Part shown: in pieces, positions 1 to 8,543 of the stretch
How the letters are laid out: every line of letters starts with the position of its first letter
Position numbering within the stretch: position 1 is the stretch's first letter
Assembly: GCA_017937735.1 (NCBI GenBank)
Contig: JAGBCZ010000027.1
Span: 11,275-75,274 of the forward strand
DNA from: Alphaproteobacteria bacterium
GTDB lineage: Bacteria > Pseudomonadota > Alphaproteobacteria > Rs-D84
Length of the DNA: 64,000 bases
Direction of reading: 5' to 3'
Notes under the pieces: model-generated
Database searches by the model: none
Seen by the model: only the letters and a program-made list of their open reading frames with translations
What the model was told of the DNA's origin: nothing
Program-made: the position numbers and the translations under genes

Positions 1-1159
1 CCCCGTGCCATTCATTTGGCAGTCCTGCCCACGTACCAACATGTACATAATTGTTAATATTTAACTGACCACGTTGCAGTAATGACATTGCCGCATACGC
101 ATTTGGATCAGTTGTCATTGTCATATAGTAATCCATCAACACAGTTGCATCTTGATTATCAAATGTTCCATTTTTTAATCTGTGATAAAAATAGTCATTT
201 GCCTTGGCACGTTCAACCTTGGATACAATAAAGTTTATAAACCCAGTTAATGCCGCACGCGCAGTATTTGACCAGTGTGGGTCTTTGGCGTTTTCTTCGA
301 TAATAGAATTAACAATAACCTGGATATACGTGCTTTTCTCTTCTTCGTTATCCGGCAAGTTTTCTGGTGATAATGGATTCCATGCAGGATAATAAATACC
401 GTTTTCTGGTTCGTCACGTGCCGCCCAATTTAAAATAAATACAGGACCAACAGTTGCACGATATGCAGATGTATCCCTGTCCAGTTCAGGTTTTGGGTCG
501 TTTATAATCATTGAAACATCATCGCAACCCAAAATTGTCGGGATAACGACACCCTGTGTTTTACCGGTACCAGCAGGCGCCAATAACAACGCAGACAAAC
601 ATTCGTCCATTTTTAACGGCTTGTTCTTGAAAAATCCCAAAACCATCATAAAGCCCTTGAACAAACCTTCTTTGTTTTTGTGATTTGTTCCCATCTTTTT
701 AATGTCATCTGCATTTGCCTTGCGTGAAGATTTTTCATCAAATTTATCTTTGGAATGTGGGTTAAATTCATCTGTCATCGTGGCATCTGCCAGAAAATAA
801 TATCCAATCAGTGGCAGTAATGGGGTTATACACGCCCAATCTGGACGCATAACACATCTAGATATCCAAGATGGAATTTCTGCCAACACAGATATTCCGC
901 ACGAAGATAGCATTTGTGATAAATAAATAGCAATCCAATGCTTGGTCGCAGGCGACCATCCATAACGCCAAATGTGTTCAACTGGGAACGCCGCAGCAAA
1001 CATTATTGCAGCAATTATCCATATCAGAATAGTCCAACGAATAGACCAAAACTCACGCGCAAGGGGTGTTTGCTCGTGCTCCTTATATGCGCTGGAACGG
1101 AAAATACTGATACCTTTTCCTTTGCCAGATGCAGATAAAAAGTTGAATTTAGTTGCCAT
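1..1159 (-). CDS. virD4: VirD4/TraG-type type IV secretion coupling ATPase (partial, C-terminus outside window)
   Basis: I translated this directly on the minus strand from the ATG at 1159; 386 codons are open and the frame runs off the left edge. The N-terminal region has two to three hydrophobic segments (about residues 45-65, 85-105 and 125-140). A Walker A motif, APAGTGKTQGVV, follows near residue 220, and then the typical VirD4 stretch with NDPKPEL and NWAARDEPENG. In the family, this inner-membrane ATPase feeds substrates into a type IV secretion channel. virB3 and virB4 lie about 35 kb away, so the system is dispersed. The Walker B part and the end of the gene are not visible. Confidence 0.9.
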   Translation of the reverse strand, partial: MATKFNFLSASGKGKGISIFRSSAYKEHEQTPLAREFWSIRWTILIWIIAAIMFAAAFPVEHIWRYGWSPATKHWIAIYLSQMLSSCGISVLAEIPSWISRCVMRPDWACITPLLPLIGYYFLADATMTDEFNPHSKDKFDEKSSRKANADDIKKMGTNHKNKEGLFKGFMMVLGFFKNKPLKMDECLSALLLAPAGTGKTQGVVIPTILGCDDVSMIINDPKPELDRDTSAYRATVGPVFILNWAARDEPENGIYYPAWNPLSPENLPDNEEEKSTYIQVIVNSIIEENAKDPHWSNTARAALTGFINFIVSKVERAKANDYFYHRLKNGTFDNQDATVLMDYYMTMTTDPNAYAAMSLLQRGQLNINNYVHVGTWAGLPNEWHG

Positions 1160-1215
1160 GGTGTTAATATTATATCAGAAAAAACACAATTTATAAATCA
1201 GGAATTACACAAAAC

Positions 1216-1881
1216 ATGAAAAATATTCCAAGAATTTTTGTTGGTGAAAATATTCAATCTGGTATTCATTTGCCTGCAAGCAAGGATATTGTGCATTATT
1301 TGACACGTGTTATGCGAACAGATAATTGCTTGGTGTTTGGTGATGGGCATGAATACAATGCTGTTTTATCAGATGATAAAAAATCACTGATTGTTGGCAA
1401 TCAGACTGAACATACAGACCCATCAAATGATATTACATTGTTATTTGCACCAATTAAACGGACAGATGATTTAGTAAATATGGCAACGCAAATGGGTGTT
1501 TATGCGTTTCAGCCTGTTATAACAGACCGAACAAATGCAAATCATATAAACTGGGAACGTATGCAAAAAATCGCGATTGAGGCATCAGAACAATCAAACC
1601 GAAATAGTGTTCCAAAAATACATACACCGATACGGTTTTCAGAACTTGATTTAAAAAATACTGTTTTCGCAGACGAACGTGCTGCGTATGGATGTGATGT
1701 AAAACATAAAACAAAAAATATTAAATCTGTTCTAATCGGACCCGAAGGTGGATTTTCCGATTCAGAATTTAATGCGTTGGATAACGCTGGTGCGTGTGGG
1801 ATATCACTGGGGAAAACGATATTGCGTGCAGAACTGGCCGCAGCAATTGCAATCGCCAAGGTGGTGGAAAAATGGGAATAA
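1216..1881 (+). CDS. rsmE: 16S rRNA m3U1498 methyltransferase RsmE
   Basis: This 221-residue protein carries the RsmE/SPOUT signature near the C-terminus: LIGPEGGFSDSEF, then a glycine-rich ISLGKTILRAELAAAIAIA segment that forms the knotted SAM-binding site. RsmE methylates N3 of U1498 in 16S rRNA. It is slightly shorter than the usual 240 residues, mainly through a compact N-terminal PUA-like part. The gene is divergent from virD4 and overlaps the downstream pseudouridine synthase by 10 bp, so the two are probably one transcript of rRNA modification enzymes. Confidence 0.93.
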   Translation: MKNIPRIFVGENIQSGIHLPASKDIVHYLTRVMRTDNCLVFGDGHEYNAVLSDDKKSLIVGNQTEHTDPSNDITLLFAPIKRTDDLVNMATQMGVYAFQPVITDRTNANHINWERMQKIAIEASEQSNRNSVPKIHTPIRFSELDLKNTVFADERAAYGCDVKHKTKNIKSVLIGPEGGFSDSEFNALDNAGACGISLGKTILRAELAAAIAIAKVVEKWE

Positions 1882-2570
1882 GAATATCAAAAGTTATTGC
1901 AGATTCAGGTGTCGCATCACGCCGTGGTGCCGAAGAATTGATTTCAATGGGGCTGGTGCGTGTTAATGGAAACGTTGTTTATACGCCGGTTTTCTTTGTC
2001 GAAGCCGATGACGTTATCGAAGTAAAAGGTAAAAAAATAACGCAAAAGAATGGTTTGTTTGTATATAAATTTCATAAACCAATTAACACTGTCACAACTG
2101 CAAGTGACCCACAGGGGCGCAAAACAATATACGATTGTCTGCCCGAAGAATATAGAAATCTGAAATATATCGGGCGGTTGGACTTTAAAACGACAGGTTT
2201 GTTATTGCTGACAAACGATGGGGAATTTGCACGTAAATTAACATTACCAGCATCAAAAATTCCACGTACATATATTGCAACTGTATCCAGTCGTGATTTT
2301 TCAGGATTAGATGCGGCACGTAACGGTATTACTGTTGACGGTATAAAGTATGCACCAATGAAAATAGACCATATTGGTGGCAGCAATTTACGTGTATCTA
2401 TCTGCGAAGGTAAAAAGAACGAGGTTAGAATTGTACTGGCTGCATGTGGGTGTCCTGTACATAAATTACACCGTGTTTCATTTGGTAATATAAAATTAAA
2501 AAAGTTACCTGTTGGGAAAATTGAACAAGTGCCACAGAAAACGATTGACGAATTATTAAAATCTCTTTAA
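1872..2570 (+). CDS. RsuA/RluB-family rRNA pseudouridine synthase
   Basis: The chosen ATG at 1872 overlaps the end of rsmE and starts an S4 RNA-binding domain (ISKVIADSGVASRRGAEELI); a longer frame from 1794 would only add residues encoded by the rsmE overlap. The catalytic core shows GRLDFKTTGLLLLTNDGEFA, with the catalytic Asp in GRLD, and a later VRIVLAACGCPVHKLHRVSFG segment typical of the RsuA/RluB/RluE/RluF group. It isomerises uridine to pseudouridine in rRNA. At 232 residues it is closest in size to RsuA or RluB; the exact target position cannot be read from the sequence. Confidence 0.88.
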   Translation: MGIRISKVIADSGVASRRGAEELISMGLVRVNGNVVYTPVFFVEADDVIEVKGKKITQKNGLFVYKFHKPINTVTTASDPQGRKTIYDCLPEEYRNLKYIGRLDFKTTGLLLLTNDGEFARKLTLPASKIPRTYIATVSSRDFSGLDAARNGITVDGIKYAPMKIDHIGGSNLRVSICEGKKNEVRIVLAACGCPVHKLHRVSFGNIKLKKLPVGKIEQVPQKTIDELLKSL

Positions 2571-2599
2571 TATTCAATAAAAAGGAAGGGAGATTTGCA

Positions 2600-3610
2600 A
2601 TGAAAAAAACACCTGCAAAAAATATCAAAAACACAAAAAAGCCAGTAAAGGTACGGCCTGTGGCATCTAAACCAACTGTAAAGGCAACAAAAAGTGCAAA
2701 GCCATGTTTTAATCCATGGTCTGTATCAATTTATGTTTATTGGTTCATTATTTTGTTCTTTATTGCTGCAACATTTTATATTTTAGGGCGCAGTCATAAT
2801 GATACACAAACAACACCTGCTGTTCAGATTACCGAAGAAGCATTGTTGCAATCAGGTGATTATTATGAAAGCGGTAAAACAAAATTATCATCTGGCAATA
2901 TTGCAGATGCAATTGTTGATTTGACGGCTGCAATTGATTCTGGGGCTGCATCTGTTGATACATATATCCTGCGTGGCGAAGCACACATGCAATCTGGCGA
3001 TTATGCCAAGGCAATGGCAGACTTTAATTCTGTGCTGGAAAAAGATCCTGCAAATGCAGTTGCATATTATGACCGCTATTTGTTGAATACACGTCTGGAA
3101 GATTATAATTCTGCAATGAACGATATTAACAATGCGTTGGCTGCAAATACAACAAACCCAAGTGCGATTTTGCAAATGCGTGATTTGTATGCAAAACGTG
3201 GCAAATTAAACCTGTGGTTGAAAAATTGGCAGGGCGCTGTTGCAGACTTTACAAATTCGTTGGCCAGACCAGAAGGTACAATTGACCCAACTGTTTATGC
3301 CGACCGTGCAGAAGCGTATACTGCAATGGGTAACTTTGCAGAAGCAATCAATGATTATTCATCTGCTGTTCGTGTAATATCTGAACAAATCCAGGGCGCA
3401 CAAACAATGGATGAACGCGAAGCATTGTCCAGCAAAGCAATGAGCTATTTTGAAAAATCAGCGGCATTGAATTTGCAATCAGGAAACATTGATGCATCAC
3501 GTAATGATTTAGAATCTGCATACACAATCGCAGTTGCATTAAATGATTCTGAAACAGCAACAAGACTGGAAGGTTTAATTGTTGAACTGAACAATCAAGT
3601 TGCACAATAA
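2600..3610 (+). CDS. membrane-anchored TPR protein
   Basis: 336 residues. A Lys/Pro-rich basic N-terminus (about 1-40) precedes one transmembrane helix near residues 45-66 (VYWFIILFFIAATFYILG). The rest consists of tetratricopeptide-type repeats, recognisable from phrases such as GNIADAIVDLTAAIDSG, GDYAKAMADFNSVLEKDPANA and GNFAEAINDYSSAV. TPR domains mediate protein-protein contacts; the topology suggests a periplasmic scaffold held in the inner membrane. A good ribosome-binding site (AAGGAAGGGAG) lies 8 bases before the ATG. The specific partner is unknown. Confidence 0.8.
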   Translation: MKKTPAKNIKNTKKPVKVRPVASKPTVKATKSAKPCFNPWSVSIYVYWFIILFFIAATFYILGRSHNDTQTTPAVQITEEALLQSGDYYESGKTKLSSGNIADAIVDLTAAIDSGAASVDTYILRGEAHMQSGDYAKAMADFNSVLEKDPANAVAYYDRYLLNTRLEDYNSAMNDINNALAANTTNPSAILQMRDLYAKRGKLNLWLKNWQGAVADFTNSLARPEGTIDPTVYADRAEAYTAMGNFAEAINDYSSAVRVISEQIQGAQTMDEREALSSKAMSYFEKSAALNLQSGNIDASRNDLESAYTIAVALNDSETATRLEGLIVELNNQVAQ

Positions 3611-3623
3611 AAACAACATTATA

Positions 3624-3652
3624 AAAAAAGCGCCCGCATGGGCGTTTTTTTT
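3624..3652. terminator. bidirectional Rho-independent terminator
   Basis: An A-run, then the stem CGCCC-GCAT-GGGCG, then a T8 tract. The symmetric A and T tails let it stop both the TPR gene (plus) and the convergent ABC transporter gene (minus). Confidence 0.85.
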
Positions 3653-5414
3653 ATTCTTGTATAAATCCACCTGATTGCATTTTCCATAATTTTGAATATA
3701 TTTTTCCATTACGTAACAACTGATAATGTGAACCCGATTCTATGATTTTACCACGATTTAACACAATAATCTTGTCCATGTTTTTTAATGTAGACAATCT
3801 GTGGGCAATAACAATCGTTGTGCGATTTTGTGACAGTTTGTGAAACGATTGTTGAATTGCATCTTCTGTTTCAGAATCCAATGCAGATGTCGCTTCGTCT
3901 AAAATAAGTATAGGGCTGTTTTTTAAAAACGCACGTGCAATCGCAATTCTTTGTCTTTGACCGCCAGACAGTTTTATTCCACGGTCGCCAACCACTGTGT
4001 TGTACCCATTTGCAGTGTCGCAAATAAATTTATGTGCATACGCTTTTTTTGCAGCAGCAATAATTTCTGTATCTGGAACATCTGGGTTTCCATATGAAAT
4101 ATTTTCCCGCAATGAACGATTAAACATCGTTGGTTCTTGGGGAATAAATGCAATGCTTTTTCGCAAAGAATCTTGTGTGACAGACTTAATATCTTGGTCA
4201 CCAATCAATATCTGACCACTTGTCACATCATACATACGCATAATCAAATTTACCAATGTTGTTTTCCCAGCGCCGCTAAGTCCGACCAAACCAATTTTTT
4301 CACCTGGATTTATAAACAAATTAAAATTCTTTAATATAAATTTTTTATTATATTTAAATGATATGTTTTTTATGTTTATCGATGCTGTCTTGATATGTAA
4401 TTCTGTTGCGTTTTCTGCATCCTGAATTGTAATCGGTTTTATTAACGCATTATAAGACCCAACCGCATTACCCCACTTGTTGTTAAAGTTTTTAATTGTC
4501 ATAACCATATTAAATGCGATTGAACTGATTGCAGTAAATGTCGCCAGTGCAAACGATATTTCTGCAACAGTTGACTGACCAACGCTGTACATATATCCCG
4601 ACAATACAATAAATATTGTAAAACAAATCGTGTCCATAACCAGATTGCCCGGTGCCCAGAAAAACCGCGACCAAAAATGAGCATTACAAGCATCTTTTTG
4701 ATATTTTTTTCTGATTGGGGCAACAAAATTTTGTTCATACTTTGCCTGGGCAAACATTTTCACCACTGGAAAATTAGACAACGCGTCTAATAATCTGCCT
4801 TGTAATGTGTTCAGCGAAGATGCCGCCTGGGCAGATTTTCTTAACGCTTTTTTGACAGTAAATATACCCCATAAAATACGAAACAAAACAGCAATCGTTA
4901 TCACCAGTAAATATTGCCAACCAATTGCAAATAAACTGGATGCAGATATGAAAAACACAACCAAAACCGCTGTTGCAGTACCAAATATCAATTCAATCGT
5001 TTCATAAAAAGATTCTGAAATTTGGTGAATTTGACTGGATATTTTTCCTGGCATTGATGCGGTATAATATTCTGTACTTTGATTGAATACATAATCATAT
5101 AAGTCCGATGAAATTTTATTATATGATTTATACTTAATCAAATTATCAAAAACATACCACCGCAGTATTGATGCGCACCACTGTAATCCACGCAGAACAA
5201 AGTAAATAATCGCAACATTTAACACCGCATGAAATACCATATCTTGCGGATTTGATTCAATTGCGTTTACAGTTGCCTTTAATGCAAATGCAGGCAGCAA
5301 ATTTAGCCCAAAAGTATCAATTATCGCCAACAGGCTGTATAACAATGCGATTGCGCCACAATAACGCCAAAAATTTTTGAAATAAAACTTGAAAACAGAT
5401 GCAGGAAATTGCAT
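3651..5414 (-). CDS. ABC exporter, fused permease and ATPase (MsbA-like class)
   Basis: 587 residues in the order membrane domain (about 1-330, several long hydrophobic helices) then nucleotide-binding domain (about 345-587). The ATPase shows Walker A GLSGAGKTTL, the ABC signature LSGGQRQRIAIARAF and Walker B ILILDEATSALD, followed by the H-loop VIAHRLSTL. This is the half-transporter layout of bacterial lipid, peptide or drug exporters, which act as dimers in the inner membrane. No substrate-specific neighbour is present, so the cargo is unassigned; lipid A flipping by an MsbA function is possible. Confidence 0.9.
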   Translation of the reverse strand: MQFPASVFKFYFKNFWRYCGAIALLYSLLAIIDTFGLNLLPAFALKATVNAIESNPQDMVFHAVLNVAIIYFVLRGLQWCASILRWYVFDNLIKYKSYNKISSDLYDYVFNQSTEYYTASMPGKISSQIHQISESFYETIELIFGTATAVLVVFFISASSLFAIGWQYLLVITIAVLFRILWGIFTVKKALRKSAQAASSLNTLQGRLLDALSNFPVVKMFAQAKYEQNFVAPIRKKYQKDACNAHFWSRFFWAPGNLVMDTICFTIFIVLSGYMYSVGQSTVAEISFALATFTAISSIAFNMVMTIKNFNNKWGNAVGSYNALIKPITIQDAENATELHIKTASINIKNISFKYNKKFILKNFNLFINPGEKIGLVGLSGAGKTTLVNLIMRMYDVTSGQILIGDQDIKSVTQDSLRKSIAFIPQEPTMFNRSLRENISYGNPDVPDTEIIAAAKKAYAHKFICDTANGYNTVVGDRGIKLSGGQRQRIAIARAFLKNSPILILDEATSALDSETEDAIQQSFHKLSQNRTTIVIAHRLSTLKNMDKIIVLNRGKIIESGSHYQLLRNGKIYSKLWKMQSGGFIQE

Positions 5415-5478
5415 AAAAACACCTTTGTTGCAGTGGGAATTATATCACAAATATTGTTGTATTTTTAGTCTGATTTTA

Positions 5479-5614
5479 TTTGCAAAGCAATAAATATGTT
5501 TTATAATTTACACGGCGAAGGAGAAATTGTTCTTTTGTGTGTCTGTTACAGGATACAGAAACGAATGATTTTTCTTCGCAAAGATGAAACGTAAAAAAAT
5601 ATGGAGAAAAATAA
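5479..5614 (+). promoter_or_regulatory. pnp promoter and long 5' leader hairpin
   Basis: A promoter reads TTTGCA (5479-5484), 17 bp, TATAAT (5502-5507), placing the start near 5514. A long hairpin begins almost at that base: 5515-5546 pairs with 5549-5579. The outer part is GCGAA/TTCGC, and the adjacent 12-bp block GAGAAATTGTTC with GAATGATTTTTC pairs throughout if G-U pairs are allowed. In enterobacteria, PNPase represses its own mRNA after RNase III cuts a leader hairpin; the same geometry here suggests similar autoregulation. The hairpin is seen in the sequence; the mechanism is inferred. Confidence 0.65.
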
Positions 5615-7777
5615 ATGGTATTTGGCTTATTTAAAAAAGACGCTAAATTAAATAATCCTGTCGCAGTTGAAATCAAATATGGTGATGAAGTACTGCGTTT
5701 GGAAACAGGTCGTATGGCAAAACAGGCAAACGGTTCCGTTTTGGCAACAATGGGGGGCACAATGGTTTTGGCAACTGTTTGTGCAGAAAAGGCAGCGGTC
5801 GAAGGACAAGATTTCTTTCCGTTGACTGTTGATTATCAGGAAAAATTTGCATCTGCGGGTCGTATCCCTGGTTCACGTGATCGCCGCGAAGGCAAGGCAT
5901 CAACTGCTGAAACATTAATAGCACGTTTGATTGACCGTCCAATCCGTCCATTGTTCCCAGAAACATTTAAGAACAAAGTTCAAATTATTGCACAGGTATT
6001 TTCATACGATAGAAAAAATCAACCTGATATCTTGGCTATGATTGCATCCAGTGCTGCGTTGGCATTGTCTGGCGTTCCATTCCAGGGGCCAATTGGTGCC
6101 GCACGTGTCGGTTTTGCAGACGGTAAATATATCTTGAACCCATCAAAAAAAGCTGTTGAAGATTCTGAAATGGATTTGGTTGTTGCCGCAACAAAAGATG
6201 GCGTATTGATGGTGGAATCAGAAATCGGCGAATTAGATGAAGCAACTGTATTAGGTGCTGTTAAATTTGGTTTTGATGCACAACAATCTGTTATTGCTGC
6301 AATTAACGAATTGGCAGAAAAAGCAGGTAAAGAACGTTGGGCAACACCAGAAAAATCTGCCGAATATATCGAAATGGAAAAGAATTTCGAAGATTTTGCA
6401 GGCGACATTGAATCTGCATTGCAAATCAAAGAAAAGTTGGTCCGTTTAGAAACATTGGCATCAATTCATACTGCGGCCAAGGCCCGTATTGCAGAATTGT
6501 TCCCAGAAACAACAACAGCAACATCTACGTTGGAATCTTGGGCAGATGAAGTTATTGAAAATCTGACTGCACGTATTATGCGCAGTAATATCTTGGCAGG
6601 AAAACCACGTATTGACGGTCGTGATAATAAAACAGTTCGTCCAATCGAAATTGAATTGGGTGTTCTGCCACGCGCACACGGTTCTGCGTTATTCACACGT
6701 GGTGAAACACAGGCGTTGGTATCCCTGACATTGGGTGGCGGCAAAGATGCGTTACCAATTGAATCTTTGGATGGTTCCGAAGAACGCGACTTTATATTGA
6801 ACTATAATTTCCCAGGATATTCCGTTGGTGAATGCAAGGGTTTAAAATCCCCAGGTCGCCGTGAAATCGGTCATGGTAACTTGGCATGGCGTGCGGTTCA
6901 TCCAATGGTACCAAGCAGAAAAGAATTTGATTATGTAATTCGTATCGTATCAGATATCTTGGAATCAAACGGTTCATCATCAATGGCGACAACATGTGGC
7001 GCAACATTGGCAATGATGGATGGCGGTGTTCCAATGAAACGTCCAGTTGCGGGTATTGCAATGGGTCTGATTAAAGAAGGCGATGATTACGCAATTCTGA
7101 CAGATATCTTGGGTGACGAAGATCATTTGGGTGATATGGACTTTAAAGTAACAGGTACAGACCAAGGTGTAACAGCCCTGCAAATGGATATTAAAATCAC
7201 ATCTATCACATTTGAAATTATGGAACGTGCATTGGCCCAGGCAAAAGATGGCCGTATGCATATCTTGGGCAAAATTGAAAAGGCAATTAAAAAGCCTCGT
7301 GCAAAATTGTCTGAATATGCACCACAATTGTACACAATGAAAATCAACCCAGACAAGGTTCGCGAAGTTATCGGCAAGGGTGGCAGTGTTATCCAAGCCT
7401 TGGTTCGTGAAACAAATACTATTATTGATTTAGAAGATGATGGTACTGTTAAAATTATGGCTGTTGCAAAAGAAGATGCAGATGATGCAATTGCACGCAT
7501 CAAAGACATTGTTGCAGAACCAGAAGTCGGCGAAATCTATAAAGGTACTGTATCTGGTATGAAAGATTTTGGTCTGTTTGTAAAAATCTTGAACGGGTTT
7601 GAAGCAATGGTTCATATTTCTGAAATCACAGGTGAACGTATCGCAAAAATTGAAGATACAAAAATCAAAGAAGGTGATACTGTTTATGTTCGTTATTTGG
7701 GTGCAGACAAGCGTGGTAAAACACGTATGTCAATGATTGGTATCGACCAAAAAACCGGTGAAGCAATTGACAAATAA
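5615..7777 (+). CDS. pnp: polyribonucleotide nucleotidyltransferase (PNPase)
   Basis: 720 residues with the full PNPase architecture: a first RNase PH-like domain (about 10-230), an alpha linker, a second RNase PH domain (about 315-550, with GERDFILNYNFPGYSVGE-like and DILGDEDHLGDMDFKV segments), a KH domain (IGKGGSVIQAL, near 590) and an S1 domain (GTVSGMKDFGLFVKIL, near 630-700). It degrades RNA phosphorolytically from the 3' end in the RNA-turnover machinery. rpsO, its usual upstream neighbour, is absent. A hairpin leader precedes it. A small unknown gene and ybaB follow at 8 bp and 1 bp spacing. Confidence 0.97.
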   Translation: MVFGLFKKDAKLNNPVAVEIKYGDEVLRLETGRMAKQANGSVLATMGGTMVLATVCAEKAAVEGQDFFPLTVDYQEKFASAGRIPGSRDRREGKASTAETLIARLIDRPIRPLFPETFKNKVQIIAQVFSYDRKNQPDILAMIASSAALALSGVPFQGPIGAARVGFADGKYILNPSKKAVEDSEMDLVVAATKDGVLMVESEIGELDEATVLGAVKFGFDAQQSVIAAINELAEKAGKERWATPEKSAEYIEMEKNFEDFAGDIESALQIKEKLVRLETLASIHTAAKARIAELFPETTTATSTLESWADEVIENLTARIMRSNILAGKPRIDGRDNKTVRPIEIELGVLPRAHGSALFTRGETQALVSLTLGGGKDALPIESLDGSEERDFILNYNFPGYSVGECKGLKSPGRREIGHGNLAWRAVHPMVPSRKEFDYVIRIVSDILESNGSSSMATTCGATLAMMDGGVPMKRPVAGIAMGLIKEGDDYAILTDILGDEDHLGDMDFKVTGTDQGVTALQMDIKITSITFEIMERALAQAKDGRMHILGKIEKAIKKPRAKLSEYAPQLYTMKINPDKVREVIGKGGSVIQALVRETNTIIDLEDDGTVKIMAVAKEDADDAIARIKDIVAEPEVGEIYKGTVSGMKDFGLFVKILNGFEAMVHISEITGERIAKIEDTKIKEGDTVYVRYLGADKRGKTRMSMIGIDQKTGEAIDK

Positions 7778-7785
7778 GGAACAAT

Positions 7786-8142
7786 ATGACACCAGAACAA
7801 TTAAATTGGACGGATAAACAATGGGCAATTCATTTGAATTGCCCAGTCCAAGAAATTCCAAGTATTCGGGCGTATGTGCATGCAAACTTTTTTCCTGTAA
7901 TCGCACAGGATAAGGATACCAAAGCGTATAATTTCATTATGACAAAAATGGGAACAAGTATGGCAGGCACACGAAGGGTTATGCCTATGATTTCTGACAA
8001 GAACGTATTTTCTGATTTTGAATCTGCCAGAACGCATGCGAACAATGAAGTAATACCAAAATTGGAACTGACTAAATTTTGGTCTGATGCATTGTATATT
8101 CCACAACGCGCATTACAAATGTTACACATAGGGGGGAGATAA
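7786..8142 (+). CDS. hypothetical protein between pnp and ybaB
   Basis: 118 residues, predicted soluble, with no family I recognise. It starts 8 bases after pnp and ends one base before ybaB, with the G-run GGGGGGAG near its stop serving as the next ribosome-binding site, so co-expression with both is likely. The N-terminus is Trp-rich (LNWTDKQWAIHLNC) and the middle is rich in Met and charged residues. Codon use matches the neighbours, which supports it as a real gene. No function is proposed. Confidence 0.65.
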   Translation: MTPEQLNWTDKQWAIHLNCPVQEIPSIRAYVHANFFPVIAQDKDTKAYNFIMTKMGTSMAGTRRVMPMISDKNVFSDFESARTHANNEVIPKLELTKFWSDALYIPQRALQMLHIGGR

Positions 8143-8143
8143 T

Positions 8144-8443
8144 ATGGATATGGAATCATTGATGGCACAAGCGGCAGAATTGCAAAATAAAGTTGCCGCC
8201 GCCCAAGAAAAATTGGCACAAACAACAATCAAGGGTATTGCCGGCAATGGCGCATGCATTGTTGATATGACTGGTAAATACGAAGTGTTAAAAATAACAA
8301 TTCATCCATCTGTATTATCGCATGGCGCAGAAACTGTATCTGCAACAGTGTTAGCAGCAATGCAAGATGCAAAACAAAAGGCAGATGCACTGATTGATAA
8401 AGTAATGGGTGATGCAACCGCAGGTATGCCAATACCACAATAG
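8144..8443 (+). CDS. ybaB: YbaB/EbfC-family nucleoid-associated protein
   Basis: 99 residues with the family layout: an N-terminal helix rich in Met, Gln and Ala (MESLMAQAAELQNKVAAAQEKL), a central sheet with DMTGKYEVLKITIHPSV, and a C-terminal helical part containing QDAKQKADALIDKVMGD. YbaB/EbfC dimers bind DNA and influence nucleoid structure. The gene usually sits between dnaX and recR; here it follows pnp and a hypothetical gene instead, so the standard neighbourhood is lost. Confidence 0.85.
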   Translation: MDMESLMAQAAELQNKVAAAQEKLAQTTIKGIAGNGACIVDMTGKYEVLKITIHPSVLSHGAETVSATVLAAMQDAKQKADALIDKVMGDATAGMPIPQ

Positions 8444-8514
8444 AGTGATTAGTGTAAGTGGATGAATAATTTTTGCTATGTTAAATAACAAAAATCATGC
8501 CACAACTAACCACT
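8444..8514. repeat. dispersed GTTAGTG intergenic repeat, copy 1
   Basis: Composed of AGTG-type units (GTGATTAGTGTAAGTGG), a central AT-rich part with TTAAATAACAAAAATCATG, and closing CCACAACTAACCACT. The whole block is nearly identical to the reverse complement of the copy at 12154-12240. Related copies occur at 43.68, 48.45, 53.16 and 53.68 kb, all between genes. Confidence 0.75.
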
Positions 8515-8543
8515 AAAAAAGCCGGCATTTACCGGCTTTTTTT
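8515..8543. terminator. bidirectional terminator between ybaB and accC
   Basis: An A6 run, GCCGG-CATTTA-CCGGC, then T7. It belongs to the near-identical GCCGG terminator group also seen at 12124, 12671 and 20800. Confidence 0.85.

Noticed and set aside
6980..7396. Long antisense frames inside pnp
   Set aside because: They mirror the coding strand's codon pattern, lack ribosome-binding sites and have Cys/His-rich composition typical of shadow frames.
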